The translations under genes and the position numbers were made by a program. A DNA stretch of 64,000 nt from JBCAWW01 sp039024315 (GTDB taxonomy: Bacteria > Bacteroidota > Bacteroidia > J057): NCBI GenBank assembly GCA_039024315.1, contig JBCCQN010000007.1:30954-94953 (forward strand). Direction: 5' to 3'. The notes beneath the pieces were generated by a model that saw only the letters and a program-made list of their open reading frames with translations, had not been told where the DNA came from and searched no databases. Of this stretch, positions 28,386 to 35,903 are shown one piece after another (position 1 is the first letter of the stretch; every line of letters begins with the position of its first letter).

Positions 28386-28408
28386 CCAAAAAGCAGGCAA
28401 AGCCTGCT
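28386..28408 (-). terminator. rho-independent terminator of the parAB operon
   Basis: On the minus strand AGCAGGC TTT GCCTGCT is a perfect 7-bp stem with a 3-nt loop followed by a T-rich run. It lies ~290 bp beyond the parB stop and before the primase gene, so it would end the parAB transcript. Confidence 0.7.
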
Positions 28409-28581
28409 CTCTGGTAATCTCTAAGATAGTGATCTGATTTCCAATTGAAGGCTCCCGGGGAAATCAGGTAAACCGGACGCTTGCCTTCGCGTGCTGAGAG
28501 CTACCAGACTCTCAACAATCCAAATATACGATTTTCTCCGAAAAAGGGTGTGAACGGCAATCCGACTTCACGCAAGGCTTT

Positions 28582-28597
28582 GCCCCCGATCTCTCGT
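28582..28597 (-). repeat. isolated iteron copy upstream of primase gene
   Basis: The minus strand reads ACGAGAGATCGGGGGC, matching the 16-bp iteron consensus of the origin array 2 kb away. It sits ~280 bp upstream of the primase start. Rep bound here could regulate the primase or pair (handcuff) with the origin. Confidence 0.7.
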
Positions 28598-28644
28598 TTT
28601 AGTAAGAGCGAGTATCGAGAGGCATCTGACCGAGCGTTCGGCGA

Positions 28645-28662
28645 TCCCGAAAGCTTTCGGGA
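28645..28662. repeat. perfect 18-bp palindrome downstream of parB
   Basis: TCCCGAAAGCTTTCGGGA, 33 bp beyond the parB stop. There is no T run for termination. It could be a binding site of a dimeric protein or an RNA hairpin protecting the 3' end. Confidence 0.45.
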
Positions 28663-28694
28663 GGCTCACCCTAACCAAGCAAATCACTCCTCCC

Positions 28695-29120
28695 CTATCC
28701 TGCCTGCTGTTCGTGATGCTCGCAAAAAGATTCGAGAATCCGCTCGATCATTTTGCCGGTCTGTTTGATGCCCTGAGATGCGGCGATCTCTTTGAGTTTG
28801 TAGTACAGATCTTTGCGGATACGGTAGCTAGTAAACTCTGGTTTTTCCTTTTTGAGGTCGTCAAGACTGAAGGAAATCGTTTGTGGTCCGCTACTGCTTT
28901 CGGACTTTTTGCGGGCCGTTGGCTTTTTACGTTTTGGAGTTTGCGGCTTCGCCGAACGCTTCTCTTCGACAACTTCGTCCTTGACAATCGTCTTTTTTGC
29001 TTCTGGTTGAGCCGCCTTTTCCTTTTGCTTGGGAGGAGCAATGGGTTTCACGACTGGGCTACTAGGCTGGCTCCAGACACTGGCCAGACCTTCGGCATTG
29101 AGGAGATTTTTCTTTGCCAT
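28695..29120 (-). CDS. parB: small RHH-type ParB partition protein
   Basis: 141 aa, 11 bp downstream of parA. The N-terminal ~85 residues are charged, Lys/Pro-rich and disordered. The C-terminal part (TSYRIRKDLYYKLKEIAAS, TGKMIERILESF) is a ribbon-helix-helix-like domain. Size and position match centromere-binding partners of type Ib ParA systems, where the RHH dimer binds repeats near parA and represses the operon. The family call rests on context as much as on sequence. Confidence 0.7.
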   Translation of the reverse strand: MAKKNLLNAEGLASVWSQPSSPVVKPIAPPKQKEKAAQPEAKKTIVKDEVVEEKRSAKPQTPKRKKPTARKKSESSSGPQTISFSLDDLKKEKPEFTSYRIRKDLYYKLKEIAASQGIKQTGKMIERILESFCEHHEQQAG

Positions 29121-29131
29121 TTGCTTTGTTG

Positions 29132-29905
29132 TTATCCTAATCTTGCAATTACTTCTTCGGTAACGGCCGTATAATCCTGAGCGGCATGACTGCGAGCATT
29201 GTATTCAAAGATGCTTTGGTGGCTAGCTTGCGCCTCAACCAAAGCGACATTGTCGCGAATCTTAGTATCAAATACTCCCTCCCCAAAACGGGAACGGATC
29301 AGTTCTTCGATGTTGCGGCAGATCACTTTACGGGTGTCAAACTTATTGATCAATACACCGAGCATCTGCAAATCGGGACGGAAAGTTTGCCCAATCATCG
29401 CCACCGTATTGACCAAAATGTCAAGTCCTTTAAGGGCGAGGTATTCCGTCTCGACGGGTACGAGATAGTAGTCGCTGGCCACGAGAGCATTGATCGTAAA
29501 GATGCCAACACTGGGCGGCGTATCGATCAGGATGACGTCATACTCGTCTATCACCGGCGCAATGAGACGTTTTAAGAGCGTCTCACGGCTCATGGCTGAG
29601 GAGAATTGGATTTCCCCCGCGGCGAGGTTGATATGCGCAGGAAGGAGGCTTAAACGCTCTCTCACAGGACGGATCGCCTCAGAGACTACCGGGGAATCTC
29701 CGTTTACGATCTCCACCAGCAGTGGATAGACGTTTTGAGGGTCATTTTGCAGGCCCCAGATCTCCGAGAGATTGGCCTGAGGATCGAGATCGATCATGAG
29801 CACGGACTTGCCTTGCTGGGCCAGTCCGGCGGCCAGGGAACTGGTGGTGGTCGTTTTGCCACTACCACCCTTTTGTATACAAACCGATATAACTTTCGCG
29901 CCCAT
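29132..29905 (-). CDS. parA: ParA-type partition ATPase
   Basis: 257 aa from the ATG at 29905; a TTG four codons earlier is less likely. The deviant Walker A KGGSGKTTTT is near residues 11-20. It has MIDLDPQANLS (Walker A') and VILIDTPPS (Walker B), all standard for ParA/Soj proteins. It drives plasmid segregation by ATP-dependent DNA binding and interaction with ParB. There is no N-terminal HTH, so it is the short type Ib form. Direct repeats and palindromes upstream are candidate centromere sites. Confidence 0.92.
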   Translation of the reverse strand: MGAKVISVCIQKGGSGKTTTTSSLAAGLAQQGKSVLMIDLDPQANLSEIWGLQNDPQNVYPLLVEIVNGDSPVVSEAIRPVRERLSLLPAHINLAAGEIQFSSAMSRETLLKRLIAPVIDEYDVILIDTPPSVGIFTINALVASDYYLVPVETEYLALKGLDILVNTVAMIGQTFRPDLQMLGVLINKFDTRKVICRNIEELIRSRFGEGVFDTKIRDNVALVEAQASHQSIFEYNARSHAAQDYTAVTEEVIARLG

Positions 29906-30002
29906 AAAAGTATTCAAAAAGTAATGTAAAAAAGTTATGCACTTTTTGATGTTCTATATACAATAATACTACATATAATTGTTATTCACAAAGTTATTAT
30001 AT

Positions 30003-30087
30003 TTTTAATACGTTTCTGCATTCAATTTTGCATTAAAATCTGAAATATAATTTCAATACGTTTTTAACATTTGATTTTAATACGTGA
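30003..30087. repeat. AATACGT direct repeats, candidate centromere
   Basis: Three copies of TTTTAATACGT-like sequence start at 30003, 30051 and 30075 (the middle one TTTCAATACGT), i.e. at spacings of 48 and 24 bp. They lie ~100-180 bp upstream of parA in a strongly AT-rich stretch. Regularly spaced short repeats upstream of parA are the usual parS layout for RHH-type ParB proteins. The same sites could serve as operators of parAB. Confidence 0.45.
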
Positions 30088-30221
30088 ATTGAGTCAATTT
30101 TACAGTCATTTTGCTTATAACAAAACGCATCAAATTTCAATGCTAATTGATAGCAGAAAAATATTGTCATTGCTATACCAAGCACGCATACAAAGGCCGC
30201 ATGATACTTTACATCACAGAT

Positions 30222-30493
30222 TGATGCATCATTGATAGCCACAATCCGATGTTGTTTCACACATCAAAAACAAAAGCAAAAATGTATCCTAGAAAAGAGG
30301 CAAAAACCGATGCACTGACTCGCATATAAAAGCATCGCAAAATCTGCCGCAGGATTTGATGCGACAAAAGCAGCCAGAGAGTAATGCCGCTTACTGCATC
30401 TTTTTTGTATCACAAATTGTATGGCGACAGATAGCCAATTCTGCTTACACTTTTATAGCCCAAAAGGCCTAGCAATCTGCATCAATGATGCAG
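30222..30493. repeat. TGATGCA palindromic sites upstream of the origin
   Basis: TGATGCATCA (30222-30231) and CTGCATCAATGATGCAG (30477-30493) are perfect palindromes, and single GATGC/GCATC words recur between them. This looks like a cluster of sites for one DNA-binding protein placed between parA and the iterons. Confidence 0.4.
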
Positions 30494-30526
30494 TCAAATT
30501 ATGCGATTCAATCTGCAGCAGTTTTC

Positions 30527-31451
30527 ACCCCTCATTTCTCGTTTTTGAGGGAGCTGCCGTTTGTTGCCGCATGGACGAGAAAAAAGGGGAGGGGAGGAGT
30601 CGCAAAATTTTCCAGGAGCTTCTGATCAGATCTAGTTCATTATTAGCGAGAGTCAAAAACGAGATTTTGGGGGCGCGGGGATAATTCTCTTTGCTCAACA
30701 TCCAGAAAACAATCCCTTGATTGATTCTTTTTTCTGAAAGAATCATAAAAAATCTACCCCATACAGTTTTGTCTTTTTTACTTTTTTGAAGCTTTTAAAG
30801 GTTTTAGGAAGGCATAACACCCTGATTATCAATAAAATTGATTGCTCTCTTGCGAGAGATAGGGGGTAAGTGACGGGAAATGAAGGGTGAGTGACGAGCA
30901 ATACGGGGTGATAAAACGAGAGATATAGGGTAAGTGACGGGGGATCGAGGGCGAAGAACGAGAAATCTGGGGTTGACCTAAAAAGCCCTCTTTCCAGCCA
31001 AAAAAGGCCGATTTTTGCGCCTTAAAAACGAGACGATGGGGGTATGACGAGTGATTGGGGGCGTTGCCATCTACATTCTTCGATTTTATCGACGAGAGAT
31101 ATAGGGTCTGATTCAAGTCTTAATGAAAGACGAGAAAATGGGGAAAGCAAAAGACGAGCAATCGGGGGTAGGGGAGGCCTGGCGTTCTCCGAAGGAGTAA
31201 CAAACAAAAAACGAGGAATAGGGGTTTAGAATGCGCGGATTTCCCTTATTCTCGCGAAAAACGAGAGATCAGGGGCATTTATAACGAGAAATTGGGGGTA
31301 GATATGCACATTCTGCTATCTAGGACAGAGCTTATCCACAGTCCGGAAATACGGAAAGACGAGAGATCAAGGGTTCCAAAAGCGAGAAATCAGGGGTGTT
31401 CAAGCATTACTTGAAGGCTAGGGGAGGGGCTAAGTACGAGGGATTGGGGGT
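30527..31451 (+). repeat. iteron array of the replication origin (about 20 copies)
   Basis: A degenerate 16-bp unit with consensus ACGAGAGATNGGGGGT occurs about 20 times. Six copies from 30852 to 30973 are spaced by 21-22 bp, two helical turns, so they lie on one DNA face. Further copies start at 31028, 31047, 31092, 31130, 31154, 31211, 31261, 31284, 31359, 31382 and 31436. Three outliers are at 30527 (inverted), 30575 and 30659. The array ends at the rep gene, and its last copies overlap the 5' extension of that frame. This is the binding region for a Rep_3 initiator and controls copy number. Confidence 0.9.
31332..31340 (+). promoter_or_regulatory. consensus DnaA box
   Basis: TTATCCACA, a perfect match to the DnaA-box consensus, inside the iteron array ~170 bp before the rep start. 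It supports this region as the origin of replication. Confidence 0.75.
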
Positions 31452-31509
31452 AAAAACGAGATGCTTTGTATCCTACTCGTTTTTCGCTAACTTGCCCAAA
31501 ATCAATCGG

Positions 31510-32871
31510 ATGACTCAAGTTGCAAAAAAGCGTCGGGTGCCCAGTGGCAAGCTGGTCGTCAAGGACAACAAACTGATCAACTCCCGTTACAATCTTTCGG
31601 TTTCGGAAGTGCGGCTGTTTTTGTCCATGATCGCGCAGATCAGAAGAGACGATAAGGACTTCAAGACCTATCGCATCCAGATCAGCGAATTTGCCGATGC
31701 CCTGGGGACGAGTTCGAAAAATATCTACGACCGCGCCAAAGACACTTCCAAGCGACTGATGGAACAGGTGATGGTAATCGAGGAAGAAGACGGTCCTTTG
31801 CAGGTAGCCTTGATCAGTAGTGCCAAATACTACGAAGGCAAGGGCTATATGGACCTGCGCTTTGATCCCTCGCTCAAACCCTATCTGCTTCAGCTTAAGG
31901 AAAAGTTTACCGCCTACGACATCAGCAACGTCCTGCAATTGCAGAGTGCCTATTCGATCCGCATCTATGAGCTGCTCAAGCAGTACGAGAGTATCGGGGA
32001 GCGGACCTTCCAGCTGGCGGAGCTCAAAGAGATCCTCGGCGTCGCCAATCGCTACACCCGTTATAATGACTTCAAGCGCTATGTCTTATTACAGGCCGAA
32101 AAGGAGTTGCGTCTCTACTGCGATATCCATTTCGAATTTGAGGAGCGCAAACGAGGTCGCAAGATTGCCGAGATTCGCTTTATCATCAAAGGCGGCAAAG
32201 CCAGTAGCGTCCAGCCCGCCAAATTGGTGGAGAGTCCCATCCGCGAACAATTGGAGCGCATGGGCCTGAAAGCCAACCAAATTGACCGCATTATCGGCAG
32301 CACTCCTTTGGCCACCATCGAGAAGGTCGTCCAATATACTCAGACGCGTTATCGCGAAGTGATGGGCACCGAAGACGAGATCCGTAATCTTCCTGCCTAC
32401 CTCATCAAAGTATTAGAGGCCGAAACCGTCAATCCAGAATTTGTCCAGGACGAGCAAGCCGCCCAGGAAGCCAAAGCTCAACAGCAAGCCCATGTTCAGG
32501 CGCAAGCAGCCGCCTTACAACAGCAGCAAGCCCTGATCGAGCAAATCCAGGAAAAATACCGCGCCTACCGCAAATCCCGCTACCAAAAGCGCGCCCAAAA
32601 AGCCAGCGAACGCGAGTGGCAGGCTTTTGAAGAACACATTCGTTCTAATCCCTTCCTCGCTGGCAAATACATCCAGGACGGCAAACTCCAACGCGAGGCC
32701 GCCGACATCCCCTTCTGGCTCGGCTCTTTCCTGATCGACAACGAATGGCCCGATACCCCAGAGAACTTCATCAGCTGGGTCTACGAGCAGGAAGGCTATG
32801 CTTTAGAGTACGAGCCGCGCAATGGGGAAGCGCAGTATCGGATTACTGGTAAGCAGAATAAGTTGTTTTAG
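31510..32871 (+). CDS. Rep_3 (RepB) family plasmid replication initiator
   Basis: 453 aa from the ATG at 31510. The frame stays open 38 codons further upstream, but that extension overlaps iterons and looks non-coding. Residues ~15-245 are a typical two-winged-helix Rep_3 initiator (NSRYNLSVSEVRLFLSMI, YSIRIYELLKQY, ELKEILGV). The C-terminal ~200 residues are an uncommon addition: a Gln/Ala-rich coiled coil, then a basic helical domain. It binds the iterons upstream and opens the origin with DnaA. Confidence 0.92.
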   Translation: MTQVAKKRRVPSGKLVVKDNKLINSRYNLSVSEVRLFLSMIAQIRRDDKDFKTYRIQISEFADALGTSSKNIYDRAKDTSKRLMEQVMVIEEEDGPLQVALISSAKYYEGKGYMDLRFDPSLKPYLLQLKEKFTAYDISNVLQLQSAYSIRIYELLKQYESIGERTFQLAELKEILGVANRYTRYNDFKRYVLLQAEKELRLYCDIHFEFEERKRGRKIAEIRFIIKGGKASSVQPAKLVESPIREQLERMGLKANQIDRIIGSTPLATIEKVVQYTQTRYREVMGTEDEIRNLPAYLIKVLEAETVNPEFVQDEQAAQEAKAQQQAHVQAQAAALQQQQALIEQIQEKYRAYRKSRYQKRAQKASEREWQAFEEHIRSNPFLAGKYIQDGKLQREAADIPFWLGSFLIDNEWPDTPENFISWVYEQEGYALEYEPRNGEAQYRITGKQNKLF

Positions 32872-33158
32872 GCTTCTCTCCATCCATCTTTACGGGCTGC
32901 CTGAGGCCAAACGGCGGCAATATAGATAAAGGTCTGATGGAAAAAGTAGTAGATGGTGTAAGGAAACTTCTGAAGATGGGCTCTTCGAAAAACAGCGTCT
33001 TCTTGTTGAAACTGTTGCGGATTTTGACTGATTCGGTCCAAGAAATGATCTAATTCTTCTTCAAACCGATCTCCTAGTCCAGGCTAAATATCTTCTAGGT
33101 CCGCAAAAATATCGAGGATTTGTTCTTTAGCCGCCTCCCTAATGAGTAGTTCTCTCAT
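32868..33158 (-). pseudogene. ParE/RelE-family toxin with an in-frame stop
   Basis: Reading left from the ATG at 33158 gives 24 codons (RELLIREAAKEQILDIFADL), a TAG at 33084-33086, then 71 more codons in the same frame (GDRFEEELDHFLDRI, FRRAHLQKFPYTIYYF, IYIAAVWPQAARK) to a stop at 32868. The two parts together are a full-length ParE/RelE toxin of ~96 residues. The start overlaps the antitoxin stop by one base. A single nonsense change has apparently inactivated the toxin while leaving the rest intact. Confidence 0.75.
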
Positions 33159-33409
33159 TATGAGGCTTTTTTGCGGGCTTGGCGAAGACGATCAATCTCG
33201 TCCCTTAGTTCAGCGCGTGTCAGTAGGCTAGACTCTCCAGCATCAATCTCAGCTTTTGCAAGATGAAGCTCTGCCAACTGTGCTGCCGATAGCTGATTGG
33301 CTTGCACAATATTATCCTCCAAACTAGCGAGTAGTTTGATGGCCATAAAGTACCGCTCCGAGTCAGATAAGGCCAGGGCTTTTTTCAATAAATCAGTCAT
33401 AATGATCAT
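33158..33409 (-). CDS. addiction-module antitoxin
   Basis: 83 aa, acidic and helical (LLKKALALSDSERYFMAIKLL). It resembles the addiction-module component family often paired with ParE toxins. It is translationally coupled (1-bp overlap) to the broken toxin downstream. With the toxin inactivated it would have no partner unless the stop is suppressed or another toxin is present. Confidence 0.6.
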   Translation of the reverse strand: MIIMTDLLKKALALSDSERYFMAIKLLASLEDNIVQANQLSAAQLAELHLAKAEIDAGESSLLTRAELRDEIDRLRQARKKAS

Positions 33410-33787
33410 GTCAATTACCTAGCCATAAGGTACGAATAATCCATGAATCGGTTTGAAGGATTCTATATTGCCCGCTTCGCGGAACGCTCCCTCTTATCCC
33501 CAACGCTAACAAAACCATCTCGCCAGACCCCTTCCAAAGGTCGTAGATCAGCCTTGGATGGGGACGAGCAGGCGAAAAGGGGATGTTCCACTCCCATATA
33601 TGCACCGATATATGCTATTCGCCTCGCATAGCCTAAGCAGATGTATGCAATCATTGATCCCCCCCCCTAAAAAAATCCTGCAAAGCAGGATACTGACCGT
33701 CTGTGACAGTTTCGGCCTTCCGCTGCACTATATAATACCCCTATCAGAGAAAGACTTCGCCCCTCCAAAAAGCTAAAAAAACAAAAG
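33410..33787. other. non-coding gap with repeats between antitoxin and NACHT-FGE gene
   Basis: No convincing gene. It holds one copy of the dispersed CGCTTCGCGGAACGCTC element (33473-33489), a segment at 33554-33579 that also occurs, with few changes, directly after the caspase-FGE gene (35872-35897), and a terminator (33669-33691). Confidence 0.5.
33669..33691 (-). terminator. rho-independent terminator after NACHT-FGE gene
   Basis: On the minus strand ATCCTGC TTT GCAGGAT is a perfect 7-bp stem with a 3-nt loop followed by seven T. It lies ~100 bp after the stop of the NACHT-FGE gene. Confidence 0.8.
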
Positions 33788-35722
33788 CTAAGGGGTCCTG
33801 GCGAGGCGAAATCCTATAAAGATGTCGCGATGATCGCGAGGGACGTCTTGGACACGATTGGAGATATGACAGCCCCTCCCAGAGTCAAACCAACTCCCCC
33901 CGCGAATCACACGATTGTTGATATTTACCTGATATATATCCTGACACCATTCCCAAACATTGCCACTCATATCATATAAATCCAGCTCATTGGGGGCTTT
34001 CTCTCCTACTGGATGGGGTCTATCCCCTGAATTTTGCCTATACCATCCCACTTCGGTCAGACGGTTACTTCCGGCGAATTTATAGTCTTGGCTGCGCCGG
34101 CCGCCTTTGGCCGCATACTTCCATTCTTTTTCGCTTGGAAGTCGATAGTTTTGACCTGTCTTTTTGTTCAGCTTTTGGATAAAGTCTTCAGCATCATTCC
34201 ATGATACCTGTTCTACAGGTAAACGAGGACCTCCTTTGAAGTGAGAGGGGTTCGTACCCATGACTACTTCCCACTCTCCTTGGGTGACAGGGTATCTACC
34301 AATTTCGAATGTAGGAACCTGATCATCCCCCACAACGATGACCATGTTCGTTAAAAAGGTGAGCCCCCTTTCTTTTAAAAAGAAACTAAGCATGTCGAAA
34401 CCATCATGATTTTGTGTCAGATACAATTGAGGATTTGAACTAATCGATTGCATCAGAAAATACTCCCATATAGATTTATGAGCGAATTTATACTCCCCTA
34501 CAGCGTTTCGATTGAGTAGAGAGCGACTTTTCATTTCCAGGTCGTTAAGGCCCAAATTGTACTCTGCGGCAAGGGCCTCAAACTCGGATTCAGGTATAAA
34601 ACTACCTTGATTCGATCGGAAACGGGCTAGTAATTCTTCCGCTATTTTGATGGAAAACTGATGCAAGTTTTCCTTGAAATCAGAGCGCGAAGCAACTGCG
34701 GGTTTATTGGATTCTCGCTCGATCCAATCCTGAATAATCCGCTCGTAGATATGGTATAGAGAATTACTTCCTCGCAGATTGATCAGGGCTTTGATGTAAG
34801 AAAGAACCAAAGGACGTACCATGACGTTTTCAGTCCGTTCTACTATCTTATGCGCCTTTCTCCGGGTGGAATGTTTCCACCAAGGGAAGCGTAAGGCCAG
34901 ATACTTGCGGATATCTTTTTTGGAAAAAGGAGCAATGTAAATCTTCTCAAATTTTTGCATTCCTCCAGATGGGCCATGTTTACCTATCTTTGTTATTCCA
35001 GGTTCTTGACTTTCATCGGGAAAGAATTGAGTCCTACTACTCAGTAGAACAGTTCTGAAATCTTGTGTGGCCTCAACAATCGCATCTAAGCGCTCCGCGT
35101 AACCCTGGTTTCTTACCGCAGGATCTTCATCCAAGGCATCAAGTAGCAAGATCACATCCTTGGGTTCTTCAATCTTTTTGATCCTTTCCAGGCACTTTGG
35201 ATCTGCGAGGGGAAGTAAAAGAATTGGATTTTTCCTTCGCCAGAATTGCCAGCTAAGCCTATGGCGGTAACGCAAAACAAGATTGATAAAGAAGGTGGTT
35301 TTCCCCATTCCCGCGCCTCCCAGTATAGCGTAAAACTTCTTATGATCGCCTGAGGGTAAAAAAACTTCATCAATAAACAGATCAAGTAGATCCTGACGTG
35401 GAATGAGTTTATTAGATTCATCGTGATCAGTTGGGCTTATGCTTTGGCCACGAGTAGTAATGTAGTATCGAGTCGCCTCTTTCACCTCGGCATATGAATA
35501 ATGAGGGCGTAAGACACTTTCTAGCTTTCTGTCTCGTCGCCATTTCCAAAGCCATTTTACTCCTTTCCAGATTCCTGTCAAAAGACCACCTAATACTGCC
35601 CAGCCCCAGATCAAGAAACCAGAATCAATCAGCATCTCCCAGTTTTCACAAAGCCAGGTATAATCATGCTCACACCAGAAGGCCATTACGCCTTCTTTAA
35701 AATATTTGAGGATATCTTCCAT
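33788..35722 (-). CDS. membrane-anchored NACHT NTPase with C-terminal FGE-sulfatase (SUMF1) domain
   Basis: 644 aa. One TM lies at ~35-57 (LIWGWAVLGGLLTGIWKGV). A NACHT/STAND NTPase follows: Walker A GGAGMGKT at 135-142, Walker B ILLLDALDED at 191-200, then a helical arm to ~440. Residues ~455-644 are an FGE/SUMF1 domain with C-type-lectin-like fold (FEIGRYPVTQGEWEVVMG, YDMSGNVWEWCQD, VIRGGSWFDSG, ending GFRLARTP). Such fusions are frequent variable proteins of diversity-generating retroelements and occur in bacterial conflict systems. It is likely a ligand-binding sensor with NTP-driven oligomerisation. Its last 24 coding bases are nearly identical to those of the caspase-FGE gene. Confidence 0.82.
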   Translation of the reverse strand: MEDILKYFKEGVMAFWCEHDYTWLCENWEMLIDSGFLIWGWAVLGGLLTGIWKGVKWLWKWRRDRKLESVLRPHYSYAEVKEATRYYITTRGQSISPTDHDESNKLIPRQDLLDLFIDEVFLPSGDHKKFYAILGGAGMGKTTFFINLVLRYRHRLSWQFWRRKNPILLLPLADPKCLERIKKIEEPKDVILLLDALDEDPAVRNQGYAERLDAIVEATQDFRTVLLSSRTQFFPDESQEPGITKIGKHGPSGGMQKFEKIYIAPFSKKDIRKYLALRFPWWKHSTRRKAHKIVERTENVMVRPLVLSYIKALINLRGSNSLYHIYERIIQDWIERESNKPAVASRSDFKENLHQFSIKIAEELLARFRSNQGSFIPESEFEALAAEYNLGLNDLEMKSRSLLNRNAVGEYKFAHKSIWEYFLMQSISSNPQLYLTQNHDGFDMLSFFLKERGLTFLTNMVIVVGDDQVPTFEIGRYPVTQGEWEVVMGTNPSHFKGGPRLPVEQVSWNDAEDFIQKLNKKTGQNYRLPSEKEWKYAAKGGRRSQDYKFAGSNRLTEVGWYRQNSGDRPHPVGEKAPNELDLYDMSGNVWEWCQDIYQVNINNRVIRGGSWFDSGRGCHISNRVQDVPRDHRDIFIGFRLARTP

Positions 35723-35761
35723 GCGTTTGGATAGTACATAAAGATTGGTTTTCTGATCAAA

Positions 35762-35792
35762 AAAACCAAAAAGCTTCCTGACCTTAAGGAAG
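35762..35792 (-). terminator. terminator hairpin downstream of caspase-FGE gene
   Basis: On the minus strand CTTCCT / AGGAAG form a 6-bp stem with a 7-nt loop followed by CTTTTTGGTTTTTT. It is placed ~110 bp after the caspase-FGE stop and just before the NACHT-FGE gene, which suggests separate transcripts for the two. Confidence 0.6.
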
Positions 35793-35903
35793 TCTGTATT
35801 AATCGGGAGAGACCATCAAATTTTCATTCCCGTCGATCGTTTAATACATCTCGTCAGCCACTTTTCCAAGGGAACGACTAGGCAAAAAGGGGATGTTCAA
35901 AAG

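Noticed and set aside
30840..31460. Short regularly spaced repeats resembling a CRISPR array
   Set aside because: Units are 16 bp and degenerate, spacing is 5-6 bp or irregular, no cas genes are present, and a Rep_3 gene with a DnaA box lies alongside. Iterons explain it.
31396..31509. N-terminal extension of the Rep frame
   Set aside because: It is made of iteron sequence; the Rep_3 similarity begins shortly after the ATG at 31510.
33494..33502. TTATCCCCA as a second DnaA box
   Set aside because: One mismatch in a 9-mer, isolated and far from the iterons; expected by chance.
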